This document shows, in pieces, positions 1 through 6,132 of a DNA stretch of 7,477 bases; position 1 is the stretch's first letter; the number at the start of each line of letters is the position of its first letter. Source of the DNA: Gemmatimonadota bacterium (GTDB taxonomy: Bacteria; Gemmatimonadota; Gemmatimonadetes; JACCXV01). The notes beneath the pieces were generated by a model. The model saw only the letters and a program-made list of their open reading frames with translations, did no database searches and was not told the origin of the DNA. Where the stretch lies: positions 1-7,477 of the forward strand of contig JACCXV010000156.1 of NCBI GenBank assembly GCA_013696835.1, given 5' to 3'. A program made the translations under genes and the position numbers.

Positions 1-1
1 G

Positions 2-160
2 GGAACGAGTGGCGCGGGCACCACGAGCGCGAACGGCGACGTCACGGGCTCGGGCAGCACGAGCGCGGGTGGTCTGGGCACGGACGCTGTGGGAGGCACC
101 ACGGGCGCGGGCGGAACGGGTACCACGGGAGGCGGCGGGACGGGAGCGGGCAGCCAGTAG
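2..160 (+). CDS. C-terminal end of a Gly/Thr/Ser/Ala-rich protein (5' partial)
   Basis: Reading from base 2, an open frame of 52 codons runs from the window edge to a TAG at 158-160. Its composition is strikingly biased: about half the residues are glycine, most of the rest are Thr, Ser and Ala, and it ends in AGSQ. Third codon positions are mostly G or C, as in the certain genes here. The other two forward frames give arginine-rich readings typical of shadows. Short imperfect DNA repeats underlie the protein pattern: GGCACCACGAGCGCG at 17-31 recurs with one change at 95-109, both encoding Gly-Thr-Thr-(Ser/Gly)-Ala. Such low-complexity tails occur on secreted, surface or cell-envelope proteins, but no domain is visible and the start lies outside the window, so no function is assigned. 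It could also be a spurious low-complexity frame; the consistent GC3 signal is the main argument that it is real. Confidence 0.5.
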   Translation, partial: GTSGAGTTSANGDVTGSGSTSAGGLGTDAVGGTTGAGGTGTTGGGGTGAGSQ

Positions 161-253
161 CTTCACCGGCTGAGCGGCTGCTCCGCGACGCACGAGCGGT
201 CCCGGGGAGCCCCCGCCGACGCGCGAGGGGCACTCCGTCCCCTTGCGTTCGGC
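161..253. other. Convergent intergenic gap with GC-rich hairpins, possible bidirectional termination region
   Basis: This gap separates two converging genes. It holds small inverted repeats: GAGC 172-175 with GCTC 180-183; CGGGG 203-207 with CCCCG 211-215 around a 3-nt loop; and AGGGG 226-230 with CCCCT 239-243 around an 8-nt loop, the last lying 11 nt beyond the TonB-receptor stop. None is followed by a T-run on either strand, so a classical intrinsic terminator is not shown. In a genome this GC-rich, short G/C stems also arise by chance. Termination here is therefore an inference from convergent layout plus hairpins. Confidence 0.25.
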
Positions 254-2305
254 TCAAAAGGAAAGACGGGCGCCACCTCGGATGGATCTGCCCGGCTGGA
301 CGAATTCGGGCCGTGTCCGGTACGAACGGTCGAAGATGTTCTCCACGTGCAGCGTCGCCACGACTCCCGGTAGGACTGCCAGCTGCGTCGCGAGATCCAC
401 TAGCAGATGCGACGGAAGCCGGCCTTCCGCGCTGTTCTCAGGGTCCGTGAATCGATCCCCTTCCACCCGTACGTCCAGCCTGGCGGCATGCCCCTCGGCA
501 TGACGCCAGGTCGCGGCGAACGCGCCGCGATGCCTCACGTTGTCGTCGAGGCGCCTGCCCTCGGCTTCGGTGGCCGCGGGAAACCGGCTGTAGCGTGCAT
601 CCGTGAAGGTGTAGGCGGCCTCGGCGCCGACGCCACCACCGACCAGCACGCGCATGCGGCCCTCCAGGCCGCGGATGTTGACGCGCGCGATGTTCTGGGG
701 GCGGAAGACGCCGTCCTCCTGCAGGATGAAATCGTAGAAGTCCCTGGCGCGTGACGCGAAGGCGGCGAAGTCCACCGAGGCGCCAGTGCCGAGGCGCTGT
801 GACATGCCGGCGTCGGCACTCAGCAGAACCTCCGGCTCGAGAGTCGGGTTCCCCTCGAATACGACGCCGAAGGAGGACGTGGGCGGGAGGAACCGGTCCG
901 AGATCGTCGGTGCACGGAAGGCGCGCCCCGCGGATGCCCGCACGGTCGTCGCCGGCGAGAGGCGGTGATTCACACCCATGCGGTACGAGAGCTCGCTGCC
1001 GGCGGGATGGCCGTCGAAGCGTAGCCCGAGCACGATGCCTGACCGCGCTCCGAGACCGATGTCGTCCTGCAGGAAGGCCGACGTGACGGCCACGTGGCGG
1101 TCGAGCCCGGCCCCCGGTGCCTCATCGGCGCCGGGTTCCCGGACCGCTGCGGTCTCCCGCCGCCACTCCATGCCACCCGTGACGAGATGGCGTGAGAGTC
1201 TCCTGGAATGCGTCAGGATGGCGCCGACGGCTTGCTGGTCGAACTTCTGGGATGGTCGAGAGGACCAGTCGAGGTCCTGGTCGAACGCACTGCGGTAGAT
1301 GCGGAGGTGGCTCTCCCCTGCTCCGCGACCCGGCGACTCCCCCAGCACCTCCGGCCTCCTCGCCAGCGCACGGTAGGAGAGCACCAGATCCTGGGAGTCT
1401 CGCCGGAGGTCACGGTCGAAGTCCTCCTCCGTCCCCCTGCCTCTGAAATAGCTACCGTAGATGCGCGCGGAGAGCCGATGGCCCTCGTACCCCACGTTTG
1501 CCAGTGCCCGCCGCGTGCCCCAATCGATCGGCTCCCCTCGCGAGTTCCGGAGATAGCCATGCGTGCGCAGCCCGGAGACGTCCACGAACAGGTCCACCGG
1601 CCCCGCGGTGCGGCCGTGGGAGATGGAGCCGCTGCCACTGCCGAACGTCCCTCCCTCCCCGGTGATCTCCGAGATGGGGATCGCGGAGCCGCGGCGGGGG
1701 ATCAGGTTGACCACACCTCCCATGGCGTTGGTCCCGTAGACTGCGGACGCCGGCCCGCGGGCAAGCTCTACGCGCGCGATTCCAGCCAGCGGGAACTGCG
1801 CGAGGTCGACGGTGCCGAGGTACTCGTCCGTGAGCGGCCGCCCGTCGAGCAGGACGAGCGTGCGCTGGGTGCCGAACCCGCTCGTCACACCCCGCGTTTC
1901 GATCCGGACTTCCTGTCCGAGCCTGCCCGAGCCGGTGACGCCGACACCCGGCAGTTCTCGCAGCGCATCGTCGAGAGTGAGCGCTCCCAGCAGGTAGAGC
2001 TCCGATCGGTCGCGCAGATCCGCCGATCCCGTGAGACTCTCGATGGACTGTGCGACGCGAGTGACGGTGACGATCACGGAGTCGGAGCGGCCGACCGAAA
2101 GCGCCTGCGGAGCCCTGCTGGAGTCTGGTTCCGGCGTCTGGGCGCTGAGCACGCCGGCGCGGAGTGCGCCGGCGCAGGCGCAGCAGAGCGTCATCACGAG
2201 GATGGAGGCACGAATGGACGGAGCCACGGACGGAGAGGACGAACCGGATGGGGAGAGCCAGGCGGGAAGATGCAGACGTGCACGACGCTTGCCAAACCTG
2301 GCCAT
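254..2305 (-). CDS. TonB-dependent outer-membrane receptor (BtuB/colicin-receptor-like)
   Basis: Outer-membrane gated barrel that imports a scarce ligand (metal chelate, vitamin or similar) using energy from TonB-ExbBD. The product is 683 residues, within the usual 600-750 range. A hydrophobic export signal lies around residues 31-55 with a likely cleavage after LSA. A TonB-box-like segment (DSVIVTVTR, 75-83) follows, then the plug domain to about 205, with the family signatures RIETRGV (134-140), LVLLDGRP (150-157), IARVELARGPASAVYG (176-191) and NAMGGVVNLI (193-202). The rest is barrel, ending in the typical NIFDRSYRTRPEF...PGRSIRGG stretch and a terminal phenylalanine (F683). The ATG at 2305 gives a long hydrophilic leader before the signal and has no adjacent Shine-Dalgarno. 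In-frame GTG at codon 27 (2227) or GTG/ATG at codons 37/38 would give more normal signal peptides, so the start is uncertain. It lies 67 nt behind the small gene 2373-2534 on the same strand, probably co-transcribed. The substrate cannot be read from the sequence. No cobalamin riboswitch is evident upstream. Confidence 0.93.
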   Translation of the reverse strand: MARFGKRRARLHLPAWLSPSGSSSPSVAPSIRASILVMTLCCACAGALRAGVLSAQTPEPDSSRAPQALSVGRSDSVIVTVTRVAQSIESLTGSADLRDRSELYLLGALTLDDALRELPGVGVTGSGRLGQEVRIETRGVTSGFGTQRTLVLLDGRPLTDEYLGTVDLAQFPLAGIARVELARGPASAVYGTNAMGGVVNLIPRRGSAIPISEITGEGGTFGSGSGSISHGRTAGPVDLFVDVSGLRTHGYLRNSRGEPIDWGTRRALANVGYEGHRLSARIYGSYFRGRGTEEDFDRDLRRDSQDLVLSYRALARRPEVLGESPGRGAGESHLRIYRSAFDQDLDWSSRPSQKFDQQAVGAILTHSRRLSRHLVTGGMEWRRETAAVREPGADEAPGAGLDRHVAVTSAFLQDDIGLGARSGIVLGLRFDGHPAGSELSYRMGVNHRLSPATTVRASAGRAFRAPTISDRFLPPTSSFGVVFEGNPTLEPEVLLSADAGMSQRLGTGASVDFAAFASRARDFYDFILQEDGVFRPQNIARVNIRGLEGRMRVLVGGGVGAEAAYTFTDARYSRFPAATEAEGRRLDDNVRHRGAFAATWRHAEGHAARLDVRVEGDRFTDPENSAEGRLPSHLLVDLATQLAVLPGVVATLHVENIFDRSYRTRPEFVQPGRSIRGGARLSF

Positions 2306-2372
2306 GCGACGGCGATCGAATATGGCGATCTCGCCGTGAGCTCAGCCTCCTCGGAGGCCACCAAACCCTGCC
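2306..2372 (-). promoter_or_regulatory. Leader between small peptide gene and TonB receptor with two inverted repeats
   Basis: The 67-nt spacer holds two inverted repeats. One is GCCTC (2345-2349) against GAGGC (2354-2358), part of a near-perfect 14-bp palindrome; read on the minus strand it places a GGAGG purine tract inside the stem, about 40 nt from the ATG at 2305. The other is CGGCGA (2310-2315) against TCGCCG (2331-2336), enclosing an unusually A/T-rich GAATAT core and lying directly in front of the ATG. No free Shine-Dalgarno sits at normal spacing from that ATG. A role in translational control or as a weak processing/attenuation site is possible, but is inferred from position only. 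Confidence 0.3.
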
Positions 2373-2534
2373 TCAGGGCTGGGCTTCGCTCCTCGGCAGA
2401 CTCGTGAGCTTCGTCTTGCCTGCCTGGGACTCGAACGGCGTGGCGCCACAGCCCACCGTCGCCACGGCCACCAGAGCGAGCAGAAACGCCACCGCGGCCC
2501 GGCGCGCTCCCTTGCGATCGTCCGTCGTACTCAC
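2373..2534 (-). CDS. Small putative lipoprotein or membrane-anchored peptide
   Basis: A 53-residue frame starting at GTG 2534 and ending in TGA at 2373-2375. The start is chosen because AGGAGG (2544-2549, complement) sits 9 nt upstream, a strong ribosome-binding site. The longer in-frame ATGs at 2561 and 2588 lack one, and the first lies just before the AGGAGG itself. The product begins MSTTDDRKGARR (charged), has a hydrophobic helix AAVAFLLALVAVATVG (about residues 13-28) and then Cys-Gly, followed by a short polar tail ending SEAQP. This is the layout of a lipoprotein signal, but the lipobox is imperfect (T-V-G-C, with Thr at -3 rather than Leu). It could instead be a single-pass inner-membrane peptide. 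It precedes the TonB receptor on the same strand with a 67-nt gap, implying co-expression. I do not recognise the family; small lipoproteins next to TonB receptors are often short-lived in annotation because of their size. Confidence 0.58.
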   Translation of the reverse strand: MSTTDDRKGARRAAVAFLLALVAVATVGCGATPFESQAGKTKLTSLPRSEAQP

Positions 2535-2654
2535 CGGCAATGCCCTCCTGAGAACGGCCATGGGTGTTCGGAAGGCGCGGCGCCACACGGCGCAGGCACG
2601 CTTAGTCGAACGAATGGGAAGGCACGTGCCGTACCCTGGCGCAGTCGAGAAGGG
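2535..2654. promoter_or_regulatory. Divergent intergenic control region with a 10-bp perfect palindrome
   Basis: This gap separates the minus-strand small-peptide/TonB unit from the plus-strand EamA frame and must hold promoters for at least the former. No hexamers close to the sigma-70 consensus are convincing. The most regular element is GGCACGTGCC at 2621-2630, a perfect palindrome with GGG (2616-2618) and CCC (2634-2636) in near-symmetric flanks, reminiscent of a dimeric repressor operator. If the EamA protein really starts near 2838, the non-coding region extends to about 2837. Confidence 0.3.
2544..2549 (-). promoter_or_regulatory. Shine-Dalgarno AGGAGG deciding the GTG 2534 start
   Basis: The complement of CCTCCT at 2544-2549 reads AGGAGG, the full anti-16S consensus core, with 9 nt to GTG 2534. 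It is the best ribosome-binding site in the window and is the main reason for calling the small gene as real and for preferring GTG over the upstream in-frame ATG codons. Confidence 0.6.
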
Positions 2655-3818
2655 ATGTCGTTGCGCCGCATCGGGGCCGGCGATCAGCGGCGCTGCCTGC
2701 CGCCCGGAAGCGCTACGGGGACGGCGCGGGGCCGTACGGTCTTCGGTCTGGCGGGTACCGGGCAGGGGCGTGCGGTCTTCGCTCTGGCGGGCAGGGAGCG
2801 ATGGCGCGCGCGGATCCTCGATGGGCGTGCGCCTCGATTGAGATCGCCTACGCCGAGCTCGCGCCGCGCGCTGCGCCTGAACGACCTGGCGCTGCTGGCG
2901 GTGGTCCTCATCTGGGCCGCCAACTTCTCGGTCGTGAAGGCCGCGCTGGCGGACTTCTCGCCGCTGGCGTTCACAGCCACGCGCTTCGTCCTGGCGTCAA
3001 TGCTGCTGTACGCCTACGTCCGTGGGTCGGGGAAGCGGCTCGCGTTCCGCCGCTCCGACTGGCCGGCGATCGCGGCACTCGGCCTGCTGGGCAACACGGC
3101 CTATCAGACCCTGTTCATCTTCGGCCTCGACTGGACGCTCGCGGGCAACGCGTCGCTGATGCTGGCGACCGTGCCCGTCTTCGCGGTGCTGATCGCGTCG
3201 GTGATCCAGCGCCAGGCCGTCGCCGGTCGAACGTGGGCCGGTGTGGCGCTGTCCTTCCTGGGCATCGGACTGGTGGTGCTGGGCGGAGCAGGAGCGGTGC
3301 GGTTCGGCGCGTCGACGGTTCGCGGGGATCTCACCATGCTTGCCGCCGCGCTGGCCTGGGCCGCCTACACGGTGGGCTCCAGCGGTCTCGTTCGCCGCTA
3401 CGGCAGCGTGGCGCTCACCGCGGTCACGCTCTGGACGGGGACGGCCGGGCTGCTGTTCCTCTCGCTTCCCGCCGTCGTGGCCCAGGACTGGGCCACGCCC
3501 TCCGCATCGGCGTGGATCGGCCTGCTCTACAGCGCGGCCTTCTCGATCGCGCTCGCGTACGTGCTCTGGTACTCAAGCGTTCGCCGGGTGGGCAGCAGCC
3601 GAACCGCTCTGTACTCCAACGTGATCCCCGTGGCCGCACTGGCGATCGCCTGGCTCGCCCTGGGGGAGGTTCCGACGATCCTCCAGGCAGGCGGCGCGGC
3701 GGCCATCCTGGGCGGGGTCCTGCTCGCGCGCCTCGCTCCGCAGCGCGTGGAGCCCACCCCAGCCCACGGCAGCATGGCCCCGAGCGAAACGCGCGCCCAT
3801 TTTGTCGAAAGCCCCTGA
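2655..3818 (+). CDS. EamA/DMT-superfamily inner-membrane transporter (start uncertain)
   Basis: A drug/metabolite-exporter type carrier of the EamA (RhaT/YdcZ-like) family. Members move small metabolites such as amino acids or their derivatives across the inner membrane; the substrate here is unknown. Two EamA repeats of about five helices each are visible at residues 77-210 and 224-360 of the longest frame, beginning LNDLALLAVVLIWAANF and including IPVAALAIAWLALGE (324-338), a conserved family feature. A polar tail ends AHFVESP, with TGA at 3816-3818. The coordinates use the first ATG (2655), which has AGAAGGG almost abutting it. However, the first 75 or so residues are Arg/Gly-rich, have lower GC3, contain a tandem 12-residue repeat and do not resemble the family, which normally starts a few residues before helix 1. 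An in-frame TTG at 2838 (codon 62) would give a normal product of 326 residues but has no clear ribosome-binding site. The M48 protease gene follows 45 nt downstream, probably in the same transcript. Confidence 0.9.
   Translation: MSLRRIGAGDQRRCLPPGSATGTARGRTVFGLAGTGQGRAVFALAGRERWRARILDGRAPRLRSPTPSSRRALRLNDLALLAVVLIWAANFSVVKAALADFSPLAFTATRFVLASMLLYAYVRGSGKRLAFRRSDWPAIAALGLLGNTAYQTLFIFGLDWTLAGNASLMLATVPVFAVLIASVIQRQAVAGRTWAGVALSFLGIGLVVLGGAGAVRFGASTVRGDLTMLAAALAWAAYTVGSSGLVRRYGSVALTAVTLWTGTAGLLFLSLPAVVAQDWATPSASAWIGLLYSAAFSIALAYVLWYSSVRRVGSSRTALYSNVIPVAALAIAWLALGEVPTILQAGGAAAILGGVLLARLAPQRVEPTPAHGSMAPSETRAHFVESP
2733..2791 (+). repeat. Two-copy tandem repeat, 36-bp period
   Basis: A 23-bp segment at 2733-2755 recurs at 2769-2791 with two substitutions (21 of 23 identical); the shared core is CGGTCTTCG followed by TCTGGCGGG. 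The 36-bp period keeps frame and would encode 12-residue units (GRTVFGLAGTGQ and GRAVFALAGRER) in the doubtful leader of the EamA frame. It may instead lie in untranslated or promoter DNA. Confidence 0.7.
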
Positions 3819-3863
3819 GGCGGTTCCCCGAACCCGTTTCCCTCGTCCGTTCGCAGAGTCGCT

Positions 3864-4862
3864 GTGCAGCCTGGCCTCAGATTCGCATACGCACGCGTCC
3901 CTGACGCGCACACCTTCCTCGCCGTGCTCCTGCTTGGCGGTTCGGTTGCATGCGCCAGCGCCGGCGATCGAGGCCCCTCCACCGCGTCCACGGCGGAGGG
4001 GGAGCGCATCCGGCGCATCCGCCACGGTCTCGAGCTCATCGAGCACCAGAAGCGCGTGGACATCGTGGTCGAGAACCTGATCCGGGCCCTGCCGGGCGGC
4101 TCCGGGCCCGACTCGGCGCTGTACGGCGGCGTCCACGTGGCGGACTTCGGGGGGACGCACGGCCGCCAGCTCGCCGAAGCGATCGGGCTGCGCCACGCCG
4201 CGCGGCCTTTCGTGTACGGCATCGATCCCGTGGGGCCCGCCGCCGAGTCCGGTCTCGAGCGAGGCGACCAGATCCTCACCCTCGCGGGACGTGCGGTTCG
4301 TCGCGCCCAGGACTTCAACGACGCACTCGGCGACCTGAGCGAGGAGAGCGACCTCACCCTGGAGGTGCTGCGCCGCGATCGACGGCAGTCGTTCACCCTG
4401 CCCCGGCGATACCGGCCACGGGACCTCACGCTCGTGCTGGTCGCGGACGGCCGGGTGATCAACGCCTTCGCCAATCGGCACGGGATCCTGCTGACCACGG
4501 GCATGCTGCAGTTCCTGCGCGGCGCCGACGAGCTCGCGGTCGTGCTGGGGCACGAGGTCGCTCACCTGGTCCGGGGACACTTGTCCGGCAGCTACGTGGG
4601 GTTCGGATTCAACCCGGCCTTTTCCCGCGATCTCGAACGCGAGGCCGACCGCTACGGGCTCGAGCTGGCTCACAAGGCGGGCTACGACGCCGGCGCGGGG
4701 CTCGACATCTGGCAGCGGTTCGCCTCGGAGATCCCGGCCGCCTTCCACCACCACCAGGGTGCGCACGAGACGCACCCCACTTCTGGTGAGCGGCGCCTCC
4801 TCGCACGTAAGGTCGTCGAGCGACTCGGCCCGCCCCTCCGGCCTCACGGCTCCGGACGCTAG
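3864..4862 (+). CDS. Exported M48-family zinc metalloprotease with PDZ domain
   Basis: An envelope protease of the M48 (BepA/LoiP/YcaL-like) group, a family that degrades or helps mature misfolded envelope proteins. The product is 332 residues from GTG 3864, the only standard start between the preceding stop and the signal sequence. A hydrophobic segment (HTFLAVLLLGGSVA, 16-29) is followed by Cys30, consistent with a lipoprotein anchor although the lipobox (S-V-A-C) is weak. A helical stretch lies at about 45-77. A PDZ domain spans roughly 88-180, with the ligand-loop region around FVYGIDPVGPAAESGLERGDQI. The catalytic domain (185-325) has HEVAH at 230-234, giving two zinc ligands and the catalytic Glu231. 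The third ligand Glu258 lies in EREAD (258-262), and the closing HETHPTSGERR motif is at 301-311. All catalytic residues are intact, so it should be active. No Shine-Dalgarno is seen; translation may couple to the EamA gene 45 nt upstream. The PDZ lies before the protease domain, so it may present or gate substrates. Confidence 0.93.
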   Translation: MQPGLRFAYARVPDAHTFLAVLLLGGSVACASAGDRGPSTASTAEGERIRRIRHGLELIEHQKRVDIVVENLIRALPGGSGPDSALYGGVHVADFGGTHGRQLAEAIGLRHAARPFVYGIDPVGPAAESGLERGDQILTLAGRAVRRAQDFNDALGDLSEESDLTLEVLRRDRRQSFTLPRRYRPRDLTLVLVADGRVINAFANRHGILLTTGMLQFLRGADELAVVLGHEVAHLVRGHLSGSYVGFGFNPAFSRDLEREADRYGLELAHKAGYDAGAGLDIWQRFASEIPAAFHHHQGAHETHPTSGERRLLARKVVERLGPPLRPHGSGR

Positions 4863-5075
4863 CCCCCCTCTCCGAAAGCGCACGGCACCCGCCGAAGGCG
4901 GACGGCACTCGCCGAAGGCACCACCAGCGCCGTGATCGTGCCCCGGCATGGACTTCGCGCAAGCGGCGGCACATCGTTTCGGTTCTCCGAAATACCGAGA
5001 GGAACACGGGAATCACTGCCATCCCGCGCGACAGCACCCGGCAGACCGCTGACAGGCAGACCACCGGAGCCACAC
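4863..5075 (+). promoter_or_regulatory. Upstream region of cysK with hairpin and ribosome-binding site
   Basis: This 213-nt gap carries the tandem repeat just described and then a moderately less GC-rich stretch. CGGGA (5007-5011) can pair with TCCCG (5022-5026) around a 10-nt loop. The octamer GGCAGACC occurs twice (5040-5047 and 5056-5063). GGAG at 5066-5069 lies 6 nt before ATG 5076 and is the cysK ribosome-binding site. The reading frame is open from GTG 4932, but the peptide before Met-Ile-His-Asp (5076) is unlike any cysteine synthase, so 4932-5075 is treated as non-coding. A cysK promoter probably lies here but no clear hexamers are visible. Confidence 0.45.
4870..4919 (+). repeat. Imperfect 20-bp tandem repeat (2.5 copies)
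   Basis: Consecutive units at 4870-4889, 4890-4909 and a half unit at 4910-4919 share the pattern CNCCGAARGCG followed by NACGGCACY. The second unit contains CGCC-GAA-GGCG (4890-4900), a small perfect inverted repeat, and GCCGAAGGC returns at 4911-4919. The array starts 8 nt after the M48 stop codon, in the region where that transcript would end. There is no T-run, so a terminator is not demonstrated. Confidence 0.65.
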
Positions 5076-6098
5076 ATGATCCACGACAACATCCTGGGAA
5101 CGATCGGACGCACGCCCGTCGTGCGGATCAACAAGCTGGCACCCTCGCATGTGTCCATGTATGCGAAGTGCGAGGCGTTCAACCCGCTCTCGTCCGTGAA
5201 GGACCGGCTCGCGATCGCGATCATCGAAGATGCCGAACGGCGCGGCACGCTCCAGCCGGGCCAGACCGTCGTCGAGGCCACGTCGGGCAACACGGGGATC
5301 GCGCTCGCGATGGTATGCGCGGTGAAGGACCACCCGTTCGTCGCCGTGATGTCGGACTCCTTTTCCGTGGAGCGCCGCAAGCTCATGCGCATCATGGGCG
5401 CGCGGTTGATCCTCACGCCGGCCGCCGAGCGCGGCACCGGAATGGTGCGCAAGGCAGCGCAGCTGGCGGAGAAGCACGGCTGGTTCCTGGCCCGCCAGTT
5501 CGAGAACCAGGCCAATCCCGAATACCACCGCAACACGACGGGACCCGAGATCCTGCGCGATTTCGCGGGCATGCGCCTGGACTATTTCGTGACGGGGTAC
5601 GGGACCGGCGGAACGCTGACCGGCGCGGGCGAGATGCTGAAGCTGGCGCGACCCGAGATCCGGATCGTGGTGACGGAGCCCGAGGGCGCCGCGCTCCTTT
5701 CGGGCCGCGATTGGCAGCCGCACAAGATCCAGGGCTGGACACCCGACTTCATCCCCGCGGTCGTCAACCGGGAGATCTACGACGAGGTCCTGCCCGTGAC
5801 CGACATCGAGGCCCGGGACGCGGCGCGCGAGCTCGCGAGCCGCGAGGGCATCTTCTGCGGGATCTCGTCCGGCGGCACGTTCGCCGCCGCCCGCAAGGTG
5901 GCGGAGAAGGCGCCCGCGGGATCCGTGATCCTGTGCGTGCTCCCGGACACCGGCGAGCGCTACCTGTCGACGATCCTCTTCGAAGGGATCGGCGAGGAGT
6001 CCGACCCGGAGCCCGGCGGCGAGCTGGGCGAGGCACGCGTGCAGGAGCTGGAAGGTCGCGGCGCGCAGGACCTCGCAACGCCGGCGCTGATGCCGTGA
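5076..6098 (+). CDS. cysK: Cysteine synthase A (O-acetylserine sulfhydrylase)
   Basis: A cytosolic PLP enzyme that makes L-cysteine from O-acetyl-L-serine and sulfide, the last step of assimilatory sulfur metabolism. The product is 340 residues, close to family length (about 310-345). ATG 5076 is chosen because GGAG lies 6 nt upstream and the protein opens with the canonical MIHDNILGTIGRTPVVRI. Visible signatures are NPLSSVKDR (36-44) with the PLP Schiff-base Lys42, the substrate loop TSGNTG (69-74), the PLP-phosphate cradle GYGTGGT (174-180), GISSGG (262-267) near the pyridine nitrogen, and LPDTGERYLST (289-299). The central LTPAAERGTGMVRKA and RQFENQANPEYHRNTTGPEI segments match the subtype of CysK common in Proteobacteria, rather than CysM or cystathionine beta-synthase, though substrate preference is not proven. 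An acidic tail of about 33 residues follows the canonical end (LFEGIGEESDPEP...). The phosphodiesterase-like gene starts 34 nt downstream, suggesting one transcript. Confidence 0.94.
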   Translation: MIHDNILGTIGRTPVVRINKLAPSHVSMYAKCEAFNPLSSVKDRLAIAIIEDAERRGTLQPGQTVVEATSGNTGIALAMVCAVKDHPFVAVMSDSFSVERRKLMRIMGARLILTPAAERGTGMVRKAAQLAEKHGWFLARQFENQANPEYHRNTTGPEILRDFAGMRLDYFVTGYGTGGTLTGAGEMLKLARPEIRIVVTEPEGAALLSGRDWQPHKIQGWTPDFIPAVVNREIYDEVLPVTDIEARDAARELASREGIFCGISSGGTFAAARKVAEKAPAGSVILCVLPDTGERYLSTILFEGIGEESDPEPGGELGEARVQELEGRGAQDLATPALMP

Positions 6099-6132
6099 GA
6101 CCCCTCGCGGCGCGGAGCTGACCCCCCGGAGC

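Noticed and set aside
203..243. Intrinsic terminators in the convergent gap
   Set aside because: Stems are only 4-5 bp and no T-run follows on either strand, so they are noted as possible structure and not called as terminators.
1208..2407. 399-codon open frame on the plus strand, antisense to the TonB receptor
   Set aside because: It is the mirror of a GC-rich gene with strong GC3 bias. Its product has no recognisable domain, while the opposite strand encodes a full TonB receptor.
2801..3904. 367-codon plus frame starting at ATG 2801 with a GGGAG tract just upstream
   Set aside because: The upstream purine tract is attractive, but the translation is out of frame with the EamA helices and is Arg/Gly/Pro-rich with no hydrophobic pattern.
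3573..4949. 458-codon open frame on the minus strand across the EamA and M48 genes
   Set aside because: Spans two clear plus-strand genes and their intergenic gap, and has no family motifs. It is a product of high GC content.
5006..5070. Resemblance to cobalamin-riboswitch pieces (GGGAA, CCCGC, and a loose B12-box-like GACAGGCAGACC)
   Set aside because: The span is about 65 nt instead of about 200, the central helices are absent, the B12 box has mismatches and an insertion, and the downstream gene is cysK. Best explained as chance similarity; an Infernal search with RF00174 would decide.
4932..5075. N-terminal extension of cysteine synthase from GTG 4932
   Set aside because: The peptide is not like any cysteine synthase N-terminus, whereas ATG 5076 has a well-spaced GGAG and opens with the canonical sequence.
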